A model generated the notes under the pieces. It saw only the letters and a list, made by a program, of their open reading frames with translations. It was not told the DNA's origin and ran no database searches. A stretch of 64,000 bases of DNA from Terriglobia bacterium (GTDB lineage Bacteria; Acidobacteriota; Terriglobia; JAJPHL01), in contig JAJPHL010000055.1 of NCBI GenBank assembly GCA_021325275.1, positions 1 through 64,000 of the forward strand, read 5' to 3'. Shown here in pieces: positions 27,753 to 36,483 of the stretch (positions are counted from its first letter, which is position 1; every line of letters starts with the position of its first letter). The position numbers were made by a program, and so were the translations under genes.

Positions 27753-28667
27753 CTATGGTGTGCCGTTGCCGGTGGTCCGCCCGGCGCTTGGGTCGGATGA
27801 ATTAGCCGCGTTGAGATCGAGGTGAATGCCGCGCAAATCCGGCGCGTAACAATTGCCGTCGCGATTGTAGGTGGCCGCGCATGCGCCGCGCGCGAACTCC
27901 GGGCGTCGCGGCGACTGCGCGAATTGCCACACGGCAGCAAACGGCACGCCGCTCTCGGCGGGATCGCGCGGTTCCAGTACGCAACCCTTTGACGCCGAGC
28001 AAGCGTCGTTGGCAACCCAAAAGACGATGAGCCGCCCTTCGGCATGCGCGCGGATATCCACCGCGGTGACCACGTTCTCGTCGTCGCGCGCGGGAATGCC
28101 CGAGCAATAGACGCCGGCGCGATAATGCGCGGACGTCACAGCGTCGGCGAAAGCGTGAATGTAGGCGTGTTGCGCGGCGCTCATGCGTCCGCCTTCCTCG
28201 AGGTCGAGGAAAATCACCGCATTTTCCGGAAATCCTTCTTTACGCGCGGCGGCGACAGCGGCGGCGCCATCCTGCGTGCCCAGCTTCGCGGCGTCGCGAC
28301 GCAACGCCGCGGACGATCGCGCGTTGTACAGCAGAAGAAATCCGAAGCCCGCGGATTCGATTGTCGCGCGCTTGCCGGTCCAAGTATTGAAACGTTCGCC
28401 CGGCGGAAGTCCCAGCCAGTATCCAGTGAACGCGAAGTGTTTGCGCAGCGCGGGGAGTTTGTCGTCGCCGGGATAGATGTTTCTGTCGAAGCCGATATAA
28501 GCGCCGGCCTGAGCGTCGAGAACGGAAGGCAAAAGGCAAAAGGCAAAAGTCAAAAGGCAAAAATACGAAAGCAGAAAAACGAGCGTTCGTACCTTCCTTT
28601 TGCCTTTTGACTTTTGCCTTTTGCCTTTTGCCTTCTGCGGTGCCCGCACCCTATCCCCAAAGTTCAT
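27753..28667 (-). CDS. Secreted DUF1906 (glycoside hydrolase-like) protein with repeat-derived signal peptide
   Basis: 304 residues. After cleavage near DAQA the mature part reads YIGFDRNIYPGDDKLPALRK, GFGFLLLYNARS, AVIFLDLEEGG and YRAGVYCSGIPARD, the (beta/alpha)-barrel pattern of DUF1906/Rv2525c-like glycoside hydrolase-like domains. The ATG at 28667 overlaps the end of the DUF1501 gene by 17 bases. No other ATG, GTG or TTG in frame leaves a signal peptide. Residues 12-47 are encoded by a heptamer inverted repeat: one arm gives a lysine-rich n-region (KAKGKRQKSKGKR), the complementary arm gives the hydrophobic core (CLLTFAFCLLP). Enzymatic activity is not established for the family. Confidence 0.7.
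   Translation of the reverse strand: MNFGDRVRAPQKAKGKRQKSKGKRKVRTLVFLLSYFCLLTFAFCLLPSVLDAQAGAYIGFDRNIYPGDDKLPALRKHFAFTGYWLGLPPGERFNTWTGKRATIESAGFGFLLLYNARSSAALRRDAAKLGTQDGAAAVAAARKEGFPENAVIFLDLEEGGRMSAAQHAYIHAFADAVTSAHYRAGVYCSGIPARDDENVVTAVDIRAHAEGRLIVFWVANDACSASKGCVLEPRDPAESGVPFAAVWQFAQSPRRPEFARGACAATYNRDGNCYAPDLRGIHLDLNAANSSDPSAGRTTGNGTP
28524..28641. repeat. Inverted repeat with AAAGGCA heptamer arms
   Basis: Left arm (28524-28562) and right arm (28594-28637) share at least 37 bases as reverse complements, built from tandem AAAAGGC units with one GTC variant at the mirrored place. The inner loop is itself closed by TACGAA/TTCGTA (28564-28569 and 28586-28591). The whole would fold into one long hairpin. 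It lies within the 5' coding part of the DUF1906 gene. Confidence 0.85.
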
Positions 28668-30108
28668 TGATCGGCTGATACACGCCTTCGCTCGCGAACG
28701 GCACGTACTCGAAGCCGCGCCCGAACGGATCGTCGTAACGGATCGTGGTGTAGTTGATGCCCAGCGCCGAGTAGATCGTCGCCTCGATGTCTTCCGGTTT
28801 GATGATGCGTTGCGCCGACCATCCGTAGTTGATCGTGTTGGCGCCCAGCGCGTCGGTCGCGCCGATCACCGTGCCGCCCTTGATGCCGCCGCCGGCCATC
28901 AGCACGGTTTGCTGCACGTAGTGGTCGCGGCCCTTCGCGCCGGTCAGTTGTCCCGTGGTGCGTCCGAACTCGCCGGCGCATACGATCAGCGTTTCGTCCA
29001 GGATTCCCGCGTTTTGCAAATCGTCCATCAGCGCGGAGAGTCCGTTGTCGAACGTGATTCCCAAACAATTCGTGCTCAGCGGATTCAGGTTGGTCGCGCG
29101 ATCGGTGTTATCTTGGGTGCCGTAAATGCCGACGTGCATATCCCAGCCGCCTACGCTGATCTCGACGTAGCGCGTTCCTTGATTGGCCGCCAGAACTTGC
29201 CCGGCTACCAGACACGCGTTGCCGAAGGCCGTACTGCCATACTTTTGCGAATTCGCCGCGCTGTACTGGAACGCCGTATTCACCACGGGATTGTATTCCA
29301 GCTGCGTCGCCGCCGTGTAGAAGTTGCCCATGTCCTGCATCGGCGTTCCGTACGGCGAGTTGTTGCGGAGCGCGCCATCCACCGTCAACAATTCGCTGTA
29401 ACGCTGGTTCGACACCGTTTGCCCGCTGACGTTAGTGGTATTGGCGATGCCCGTGGTGTTGGCGTTGCCGTTTCCCGCTTCCGAAATTTTGAACGGCGCG
29501 TACGTCGCCGCGAAGTAGCCGTTGCCCACTTGCGACGCCGCGTTGTTGGCGTTCAAGGAAAGGAACGTCGGGAAGACTTGCCCGGGTTGCCTTTCCGGAT
29601 TCTTCTCGATCGCCACCACGCTTCCGATATTCGGCGCAATGTTGCCGAGCGCGGCCGCGGGATTGCGTCCAATTTGCGTCCAGGTTTGCGCCAGCGTGTG
29701 CACCAGCGCCCACGCTTGCATCGACCGCACCAGCGCGATGTTGTTCAAGCGCTGCGAAAGTTTCGGCATCAGCCCCACCGGCCAATTGATGCCGTTGAAC
29801 ATCGTGGGATTGAAGCTCGTCGGCGTGGTGCCGTTGATCACCTTCAAGTCGAACAGGTCGGTGTGGCTCGGCGCGCCGGCCATCAAAACGAAGACCACGT
29901 TTTTGGCGGTGTTCTTCAGCGTCACCGGTTGCGTGACGATTTTCACGCCGCCGCTGGCATGCACAAACGGACCCAGGCAACCCATGGTGACGCCTGCGCC
30001 GGCCAGTTCGAAGAACGTGCGGCGAGAAATGTGCGGCCGCTCGAAGCAGTTCTTGTGCGGATGCGGGAACCGCTCGACGAAACGATCGAATTTTTCTTGT
30101 TGGTTCAT
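28651..30108 (-). CDS. Tat-exported DUF1501 protein
   Basis: 485 residues. ATG 30108 has a strong ribosome site (AAGGAG, 7 bases away). The N-terminus holds a twin-arginine motif (HISRRTFFELAGAG) before a hydrophobic stretch. The body has the DUF1501 features: FVLMAGAPSHTDLFDLK, ALVRSMQAW, VVCAGEFGRTTG-like VCAGEFGRTTGQLTG and DHYVQQTVLMAGGGIKGG. DUF1501 proteins are sulfatase-like and are almost always encoded beside a DUF1549/DUF1553 protein, as here, with 23 bases between the two. Their role is unresolved; degradation of complex extracellular material has been proposed. Confidence 0.88.
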   Translation of the reverse strand: MNQQEKFDRFVERFPHPHKNCFERPHISRRTFFELAGAGVTMGCLGPFVHASGGVKIVTQPVTLKNTAKNVVFVLMAGAPSHTDLFDLKVINGTTPTSFNPTMFNGINWPVGLMPKLSQRLNNIALVRSMQAWALVHTLAQTWTQIGRNPAAALGNIAPNIGSVVAIEKNPERQPGQVFPTFLSLNANNAASQVGNGYFAATYAPFKISEAGNGNANTTGIANTTNVSGQTVSNQRYSELLTVDGALRNNSPYGTPMQDMGNFYTAATQLEYNPVVNTAFQYSAANSQKYGSTAFGNACLVAGQVLAANQGTRYVEISVGGWDMHVGIYGTQDNTDRATNLNPLSTNCLGITFDNGLSALMDDLQNAGILDETLIVCAGEFGRTTGQLTGAKGRDHYVQQTVLMAGGGIKGGTVIGATDALGANTINYGWSAQRIIKPEDIEATIYSALGINYTTIRYDDPFGRGFEYVPFASEGVYQPINELWG

Positions 30109-30131
30109 GGCGATCTCCTTGTCGAGCGTCC

Positions 30132-32138
30132 CTAGTAATTGAAAATGAAATCGACCTTGTTGTACAGCGTCCACAGCAAGTTCACGGCTTCGGTGTTGTG
30201 ATTCGTGTTCAGATTCGCCGCCGCCAGATTCATTTCCGTGGTTGACGGATAGCGCGACAACACCGTGAGATACAAATTCGTGATCAACTGCGAGTTCGGC
30301 AGCGTCATGTTCTGCTGCAACAAGCTCGCCGTGGTACCCGATCCCGTGGCCGCCACGCGCCCCATCACGACGCTTGAGTTCATCAAGTCGAGCGCTTGCG
30401 TCGCGGAGGAATCGCCGGAACGGAAAACGTTCAAGCGGTTGCCGCGCAGGAAATCGTCGAGGAACGATGCTTCCCCGCCCGTTCCGTTGGTATCCGGATA
30501 CTGCATCGCGTAGGCGAAGGGACCAAGCGCGTACGGCTGGCCGTTGTTCAAGGTGTACGAGCTGGGAATGTTGCTGGTTTGCACGATCGCATCGCGTATT
30601 TCCTCGGCCGTCAAGCGGCGCACAAGTTTCCGCGCGAAAAGCGGCTCCCACGCCTCGTTCCAAGTGCCGTTGTAGCGCGACGACAATTGATACGTTTGCG
30701 AATTTGTGATTTCCCGCATGAGCGCCCGCAGGTCGTAGCCGCTGTCGATGAAGTCCCGCGCCAGCGCGTTCAACAATTGCGGATTGCTCGGCTGCAAGGT
30801 CCACGGCGACGGCGGCGGATTGTACGGGTCGAGTCTGGCGAGATCGAAGGTATCGGGCGGATCGACAATGCCCATGCTGAACAACTCGGCCCAAATGTAA
30901 TTCACCGTGGCGCGAGCGAATTGGAAATCGCCGGTGACCATTTGGCTCATCGCCGTGCGGTAATCCATGCCCGCGGGCGGCGCCGTGTTGGTGAAGAAAT
31001 AGTTCGGCGCGATCGTCGCGGCGTTGTTCGGCGTCGCCGAAGGCTGGCGCGCCGGACGATTGCCGGTGGTGGTGTTGAGCGAGTAGCTTCCCGTTGTCGC
31101 GCTCGACACGTACATGGGCGTCTCGTTGTTGACCGGCGTGCTCTCACCGCCCCAAGTGGTCCGCGCCATGAACGCCGCAAATCCCCACGCTTGATAGCGC
31201 TGTTGCTGGCCGCCCCACAAACTGATCGACGTCAAGTGGCCGGCCCCGTTGTGGCACAGCAGGCAATTCACGTACTGGATTCCCAGGAACGTGTCGGCCA
31301 CGTCGGCGGCCATTTGATCGTAGGTATCCTGCCGGGGAATTCCCGCGCCGTTTTGCACGCCGCCCAGCAACCAATTCAGCTCACCCTTGGTGAAGTTTGA
31401 TTCGCTCGCGGCGGTAGCGTTCGCGCTGGCCTGGGAGATGATGTCCGCGGCCATTTGATTGTACGGCGTGTTATTGGTGAGATTCGTCTTGATGAAATTG
31501 TAGAAGGCGTTGCGTCCCTGATTCCCGCGCTGGGTGCCTTGCGACGTGGTCGTCGTATTCAGGTACATGTCGCCGAAGTACATGGTCCACTTGTCCACCC
31601 ATTGCGGCGACGCCAGCAATGTATCGATGTAGATCGCGCGCTTGTCCGGCCTCTGGTCGCTCAGGAACAACGCCAACGCCTGTGTAGTAGGAACGCGGCC
31701 GGTGAGATCGAGCGTTACGCGGCGGAAAAACTCCTGATCCGTCGTGGGCGGCGCGGGGGCGACGCCGGCTTGCGCCAGGGCCTGGAAAATGTTGCGGTCG
31801 ATGGTGCCCATGTTCGACGTGTCCACCGTATTGCTGGTGTTTCCGCCGTTCGGCGCGAAGCTGGCTGCGGTCTTTGTCGATCCCTGAGCCGATCCCGATG
31901 AATCCGCTTGCGCCATCCGCATGCGCGTCACTTGCTCGGTCAACCGGCTCCGCACACCGGCCATCGTCAGCGACTTCTGGCGCTGCGCTTCGGTGAAGTA
32001 GCTGCACTCGGCGTGCTCAGTGACTGTCGCGCCGCTGTGCAATCCGTCGGTTGTCTTTTGCGCGTATGCCGCCGGTGAACTGGCGACGAGAAAAAGTGCA
32101 GGTATCGCGAGGGAAAAAGCGGCGCGTTGACAAGACAT
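30132..32138 (-). CDS. Secreted DUF1549/DUF1553-type protein with a c-type haem motif
   Basis: 668 residues with a Sec signal peptide ending near PAAYAQ. The DUF1549 part is clear (FFRRVTLDLTGRVPTTQALA, then YIDTLLASPQWVDKWTMYFG), followed by a DUF1553-like C-terminal half (DFIDSGYDLRALMREITNSQ, RRLTAEEIRDAI). A single CxxCH motif (CLLCH, residues 292-296) would bind haem covalently in the periplasm. It heads the operon with the DUF1501 gene. The upstream 268 bases (32139-32406) are non-coding and should hold promoters for this gene and the divergent TIGR03437 gene. Confidence 0.85.
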   Translation of the reverse strand: MSCQRAAFSLAIPALFLVASSPAAYAQKTTDGLHSGATVTEHAECSYFTEAQRQKSLTMAGVRSRLTEQVTRMRMAQADSSGSAQGSTKTAASFAPNGGNTSNTVDTSNMGTIDRNIFQALAQAGVAPAPPTTDQEFFRRVTLDLTGRVPTTQALALFLSDQRPDKRAIYIDTLLASPQWVDKWTMYFGDMYLNTTTTSQGTQRGNQGRNAFYNFIKTNLTNNTPYNQMAADIISQASANATAASESNFTKGELNWLLGGVQNGAGIPRQDTYDQMAADVADTFLGIQYVNCLLCHNGAGHLTSISLWGGQQQRYQAWGFAAFMARTTWGGESTPVNNETPMYVSSATTGSYSLNTTTGNRPARQPSATPNNAATIAPNYFFTNTAPPAGMDYRTAMSQMVTGDFQFARATVNYIWAELFSMGIVDPPDTFDLARLDPYNPPPSPWTLQPSNPQLLNALARDFIDSGYDLRALMREITNSQTYQLSSRYNGTWNEAWEPLFARKLVRRLTAEEIRDAIVQTSNIPSSYTLNNGQPYALGPFAYAMQYPDTNGTGGEASFLDDFLRGNRLNVFRSGDSSATQALDLMNSSVVMGRVAATGSGTTASLLQQNMTLPNSQLITNLYLTVLSRYPSTTEMNLAAANLNTNHNTEAVNLLWTLYNKVDFIFNY

Positions 32139-32406
32139 GTGTTTCTACTCCCGGAAAATAGAACTTGATCTTTCCGAACTCACGCCCAAACGTGCTGTCT
32201 TACGCTTTCTGTGTTACCTGTTTGCCTCGGTCAGGTCACAAAACTTCATGAAACCCTTCGCCGCATAAGACGCATGAAGTTGAACCTAAGTTTCCCTCGA
32301 AAACCATTGAAAAAGCAACCGGTACTTTGGTCCGGACCCGTCGGTACTGAGGTTTGCGCGTACACCTAGGCAAGCTTCGTATCGTCAGACTACAATGGAG
32401 GCGCCG

Positions 32407-34311
32407 ATGCCGGTTCGAATCAGGTCCGCGAAAGTCCAACCACGTCTCGTTGCAGTGCTGTCTCTTCTTCTGTTTGGCCTCAGTGCGCACGCGCAGCTTC
32501 CCGGCAACGGATCGCTGAACGGCAAATACTGGTTCCGCTACGTTCAAATCACCACGGACTCCACGGGGAATCTCAGCCAGGCGATGAGCCTGCTGGGATC
32601 GCTGACGTTCAACGGCTCCGGGACCTTCAGCTATTCCGCCAGTCAAACGGTGGGCGCATCGACAACCGGATCGGTCACTGGCAGCGGAACGTATTCGGTG
32701 GCGTCCAATGGATTTGTCACGCTGACGCAGCCGCAAGGCACGCTCCCGATGAACGGACGCGTGGGAATCGAGATGCTCCTGGCCTCGACCACGGAGGGCA
32801 ACACCAACACCTTTGATCTGCTAGTGGCGATTCCCGCTCCTACGTCGCCGGTGGCGGCGACGCTGTTGAACGGCACGTATCAAATCGGTACGCTCGAATT
32901 TCCCAGCGCCAGCACGGCGAACGCTCGCAGCACGCAATTCAATGTTGCGGCTAACGGCGCGGGCAGTTTGGGCAGCCCGACGGTGGCGGGGCACGCTAAC
33001 AATATCAACGGCGGCGCGTCGACGTTTTCCGCGATCGCCAACGCGACGTATACGTTGAATTCCGACGGCAGCGGGACCATGGTTTTTCCGCTGGGCGGCG
33101 GCGCAACGATCGCCACGCAACTCGTTTCCGGCACCAAGAACATCTATGTTTCGGCCGACGGCAAATTCGTCCTGGGCGGATCCACAGCCGCGGGCGGCCA
33201 CGACATTTTGTTCGGCATGAGCGCGCTAACTTCCACGACCATCGACAGCACCTATCTCAGCGGACTCTTCTTCGAAAGTGGACTGGCGTGGGTTTCGACG
33301 AGCAGCGCTGGTTTTGATTCTTATACGGGATCGGCAAACTCGGGCGGCGCGGGCACGGTGTTGTTCCACCAGCGCTATCACTCCGCTGCGGGCGGCACGC
33401 TGGATTTCACGGGATCGGAGGCGTATTCGCTGCTGCCCGATGGCACCGGCGGCTACGGCGTCGATCGAATCGCCGTGGGTGCGGGCGGAATGAATCCGGG
33501 ACAAGCGTTTCTGGCCGCCGGAACCGGCATCGCAACCTCGGTGAATTACGAATTGAACATTGCGGGACTCGCGCCCGGTTTCAACGGCAACACGCCGTTC
33601 ATTTCTCCCGCCGGTGTCGTAAATGCAGCCAGCCTCACGCCGGTGGGGAGTCCCGTGGCGCCGGGAGAATACGTCAGTTTGTTCGGCGTGGGATTAGCGC
33701 CATCTCAGGGACAAGCATCGTCGTTTCCGATTCCGACCACGCTCAGCGGCGTCACCGTGAGCGTGACGGGCGCGAACGGAACGGTCCTCGCGCCGTTGAA
33801 TTTTGTCAGCGGCGGGCAAATCAATTTGCTCGTGCCGTATGAACTCACCGGACCGACGGCAACGTTTCAAGTGAAGGCCGCGGGCGTGACGTCGAATTCC
33901 GTCTCGGTGCCGTTGGCCGCAACCGCACCGGGAATTTTCACGCAAAACTCTTCGGGCGGCGGCTACGGAATTTTCCTGCACGCCAATTTCAACCTGATTA
34001 CCGGCGCCAGCCCCGCGGCGCGCGGCGAAACGATTTTGTGTTTCCTCACCGGACTCGGCGCGGTGACGCCTCCGGTGGCCGACGGCGCGCAGGCGCCAAG
34101 CAAAACGTTGTCCAACGCGACGGCCACCATGAGTGTCTACTTCAACGGCACCAGCGGCGTGATTTCCTACCAAGGACTCGCGCCCGGTTTCGCTGGACTC
34201 TATCAAGTGAACGTGACGGTGCCGGCATCGATCACGCCGGGACCTTCCGTGCCCGTAGCGATCGCGACGAATGTCGCGTATCTCGATCAGGTGACGATTC
34301 CCGTAAATTAA
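32407..34311 (+). CDS. Secreted TIGR03437-domain protein
   Basis: 634 residues. ATG 32407 is chosen because GGAG lies 6 bases upstream; an in-frame ATG at 32395 has none. A signal peptide (LVAVLSLLLFGLSAHA) precedes about 390 residues of Ser/Thr/Gly-rich beta repeats with no named family (SLTFNGSGTFSYSAS, NATYTLNSDGSGTMVF). The C-terminal 220 residues are the TIGR03437 domain (GVVNAASLTPVGSPVAPGEY, SGGQINLLVPYEL, FAGLYQVNVTVPASI). It is an exported protein of unknown role. Its stop overlaps the stop of the convergent esterase gene by 4 bases. Confidence 0.85.
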   Translation: MPVRIRSAKVQPRLVAVLSLLLFGLSAHAQLPGNGSLNGKYWFRYVQITTDSTGNLSQAMSLLGSLTFNGSGTFSYSASQTVGASTTGSVTGSGTYSVASNGFVTLTQPQGTLPMNGRVGIEMLLASTTEGNTNTFDLLVAIPAPTSPVAATLLNGTYQIGTLEFPSASTANARSTQFNVAANGAGSLGSPTVAGHANNINGGASTFSAIANATYTLNSDGSGTMVFPLGGGATIATQLVSGTKNIYVSADGKFVLGGSTAAGGHDILFGMSALTSTTIDSTYLSGLFFESGLAWVSTSSAGFDSYTGSANSGGAGTVLFHQRYHSAAGGTLDFTGSEAYSLLPDGTGGYGVDRIAVGAGGMNPGQAFLAAGTGIATSVNYELNIAGLAPGFNGNTPFISPAGVVNAASLTPVGSPVAPGEYVSLFGVGLAPSQGQASSFPIPTTLSGVTVSVTGANGTVLAPLNFVSGGQINLLVPYELTGPTATFQVKAAGVTSNSVSVPLAATAPGIFTQNSSGGGYGIFLHANFNLITGASPAARGETILCFLTGLGAVTPPVADGAQAPSKTLSNATATMSVYFNGTSGVISYQGLAPGFAGLYQVNVTVPASITPGPSVPVAIATNVAYLDQVTIPVN

Positions 34312-35231
34312 TTCGGAAAAAGAAACTTCAGCGCATCGGGCAATCGTTTTGCCCACCACGATTCGGAATGCATGCCGCCTTCTTGCACCACGACCTTTAG
34401 ATGGCGATCGTCGAGGCCCGCTTTCCGAAGAATCTCCGCAAGCCTGGCGACGTCTTCCACCGGCTCGCCACGCGACGTTCCCACTCCGATGAAAATGCGG
34501 CGCGGCCATTCCCGCACCGTCGCGGCGTCTTTCAACAAGTGATAGTCGGAGGCATACACCGAAGGACTCTCGATCAGCAATCCGGCGAACGCGCCGGGCT
34601 GCGCGATGGCCGCATAGATCGCCGCTCCCGCACCGTACGACGATCCGCCGAGCACGCGATTTCCCGCTCCGCCGCGCACGCGATAATGGTCCTCGATAAA
34701 CGGAACTACTTCGCTCATCAAAAATTGCGGATACTTCTTCCCCTGCGGATCGGGAATGGCGGGTGAAAACGTAGAGTCGGGATACGGCAGATACTCGTTG
34801 GCGCGCTGGCGGCTGTCGCCCGAATCGATGCCCACCACGATGATCGGCGGAATCGCGCGCGCGGCGACCAACTGCTCCACCGTTTCGTCGACCCGCCATT
34901 CTTCGCCGCGCGACGAAGTGCAAACGTCGAAGAGGTTTTGTCCGTCGTTGAGATAAAGCACAGGAAAGCGTTGTCGCGCGTTCATCGGGAGGCGATAGCC
35001 CGGCGGGAGCAACACGCGCAGCATGCGCGTGTTGCCGAATACTTTGCTGTCAAACTTCACGATGTCCAGCGATCCGGTGACGGTGGATTCGCAGGATTGC
35101 GCGCCGCTCCATAAGGGAAGCGCGACGCCCAGGCAGGTGACCCACAGAGCGCACAGAGAACTCAGAGAACACAGAGAGAATCTCCGTTCATTTTTGCCTT
35201 TTGCCTCTTGCCCTTTGCCTTTTGCCTTCAC
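34308..35231 (-). CDS. Secreted esterase (Fes/EstD-type alpha/beta hydrolase) with repeat-derived signal peptide
   Basis: About 307 residues. The catalytic domain is a PF00756-type esterase: FPVLYLNDGQNLFD, nucleophile elbow VLGGSSYGAGAA, and a C-terminal His in EGGMHSESWW. Substrates in the family range from enterochelin to acyl esters. The frame is open to an ATG at 35330, only 7 bases from the divergent gene. The GTG at 35231 is preferred since it gives a textbook signal peptide and leaves room for promoters. The lysine-rich start (KAKGKGQEAKGKNERR) and hydrophobic core (FSLCSLSSLCALW) are both encoded by intergenic repeat sequence. Confidence 0.75.
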   Translation of the reverse strand: MKAKGKGQEAKGKNERRFSLCSLSSLCALWVTCLGVALPLWSGAQSCESTVTGSLDIVKFDSKVFGNTRMLRVLLPPGYRLPMNARQRFPVLYLNDGQNLFDVCTSSRGEEWRVDETVEQLVAARAIPPIIVVGIDSGDSRQRANEYLPYPDSTFSPAIPDPQGKKYPQFLMSEVVPFIEDHYRVRGGAGNRVLGGSSYGAGAAIYAAIAQPGAFAGLLIESPSVYASDYHLLKDAATVREWPRRIFIGVGTSRGEPVEDVARLAEILRKAGLDDRHLKVVVQEGGMHSESWWAKRLPDALKFLFPN

Positions 35232-35270
35232 GGTTTTGTTTTTCTCTGTGCGCTCTGCGCGCTCTGTGAT
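35142..35270. repeat. Composite inverted repeat with CACAGAG arms and a heptamer centre
   Basis: The outer arms are CACAGAGCGCACAGAG-like at 35142-35180 and its inverted counterpart CTCTGTGCGCTCTG-like at 35239-35270. Between them lies a single arm of the TTTTGCC heptamer repeat (35190-35228), as in the element at 28524. It overlaps the start of the esterase gene and fills most of the space to the divergent oxidoreductase gene. Confidence 0.75.
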
Positions 35271-35337
35271 GTCCGTGTCAAATTTCTCCGTGGTCACGCG
35301 CCGCCAGTGGTGCATCGGGCAATGATACACTCCCCGA

Positions 35338-36354
35338 ATGCGTCTTGGACTGAACTTCGGCTATTGGGGCTCGTCGAAAGTGGATCAAGTGGCGCTGGCG
35401 CAGGAAGCCGAGCGCCTGGGTTATCACTCGCTGTGGACCGCCGAGGCATACGGTTCCGATTGCATCACGCCGCTCACGTGGCTGGCCGCCAAGACGTCGC
35501 GCATTCACGTGGGAACCGCGATCATGCAGATGCCCGCGCGCACGCCCGCAATGACCGCGATGACCGCCGCCACGCTCGACCTGCTGTCGGGCGGACGCGT
35601 GTTGCTCGGCTTGGGAGTGAGCGGTCCGCAAGTGGTCGAAGGATGGCACGGCGTGCCGTACGGCAAGCCGCTGGTGCGCACGCGCGAGTACGTGGAAATC
35701 ATCCGCACGATTTTGAAACGCGAAAAACCGCTGGAGCATCACGGCGAGCACTACGACATTCCCGTGCGCGGCGGCACCGGCTTGGGCAAGCCGCTCAAGC
35801 TGATTGTGCATCCCTTGCGCGATCGCATTCCGATTTACTTGGCGGCGATTGGTCCCAAGAACGTCGCGCTGGCGGCGGAGATCGCCGACGGCTGGCTGCC
35901 GATTTTCTTTTCGCCGCGCCACATGCACGTATATCGCGAATGGCTCGACGAAGGATTCGCGCGGGCCGGCGGTCCGAAAGATTTCGACATCGCGCCGGGC
36001 GTGATTGTCAACGTGGGGCCGAGCGCGGAAGAGTGTCGCAACACGGTGAAGCCGCACCTGGCGTTGTACGTCGGCGGAATGGGCGCCCGCGACAAGAATT
36101 TCTACTTCAATCTTGTCTGCCGATACGGATACGAGGACGCGGCGAACAAGATTCAGGAACTTTATCTCGCGGGACGCAAAGCCGAAGCGATCGCCGCCGT
36201 ACCCGATGCGCTGGTTGACGACGTCGCGCTGTGCGGGCCAAAGGAACGCATCGCCGATCGGTTGCCGGCGTGGCAAAATTCCGGAATCACTACATTGATG
36301 TGTCACGCCGGTGATTTCGAAGCGGTGAGAGTCATGGCTGAACTCGTGGCGTAA
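35338..36354 (+). CDS. LLM-class (luciferase-like) F420-dependent oxidoreductase
   Basis: 338 residues with the bacterial luciferase-like TIM barrel: [46 protein letters not shown] and [20 protein letters not shown]. This set matches the F420-dependent rather than FMN-dependent branch (compare methylene-H4MPT reductase-like and Mycobacterium oxidoreductases). The physiological substrate is not readable. It is divergent from the esterase gene and is followed by a long inverted repeat, so it is probably a single-gene transcript. Confidence 0.88.
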   Translation: MRLGLNFGYWGSSKVDQVALAQEAERLGYHSLWTAEAYGSDCITPLTWLAAKTSRIHVGTAIMQMPARTPAMTAMTAATLDLLSGGRVLLGLGVSGPQVVEGWHGVPYGKPLVRTREYVEIIRTILKREKPLEHHGEHYDIPVRGGTGLGKPLKLIVHPLRDRIPIYLAAIGPKNVALAAEIADGWLPIFFSPRHMHVYREWLDEGFARAGGPKDFDIAPGVIVNVGPSAEECRNTVKPHLALYVGGMGARDKNFYFNLVCRYGYEDAANKIQELYLAGRKAEAIAAVPDALVDDVALCGPKERIADRLPAWQNSGITTLMCHAGDFEAVRVMAELVA

Positions 36355-36457
36355 GAACAAAAGTAACCGCGGATGGACGCAGATGAACGCAGATAAAAAC
36401 AGGATGCCGCGGTTTTATCTGCGTTCATCTGCGTCCATCTGCGGTTGCTTTTGTTCG
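36355..36457. repeat. Inverted repeat with GCAGATGAAC arms
   Basis: Arms at 36355-36400 and 36411-36457 are reverse complements over about 46 bases with two or three mismatches, built on an imperfect 10-base period (GGACGCAGAT, GAACGCAGAT), around a 10-base loop. It sits one base past the stop of the F420-type gene and 26 bases before the next start. Folded as RNA it could stop transcription in either direction. Confidence 0.85.
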
Positions 36458-36483
36458 AATCCTCGTGGTACGTTGCCGAAATC

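Noticed and set aside
28524-28641. Heptamer repeats considered as a CRISPR array
   Set aside because: Units are 7 bases, contiguous and inverted, without spacers; no cas genes are present.
28600-30135. Long rightward open frame across the DUF1501 gene
   Set aside because: Arg/His/Ala-rich, no motifs, and fully antisense to a well-supported Tat-exported protein.
35232-35330. Longer N-terminus for the esterase starting at ATG 35330
   Set aside because: It would leave 7 bases to the divergent gene and place about 33 polar residues before the signal peptide; GTG 35231 is more plausible, though not proven.
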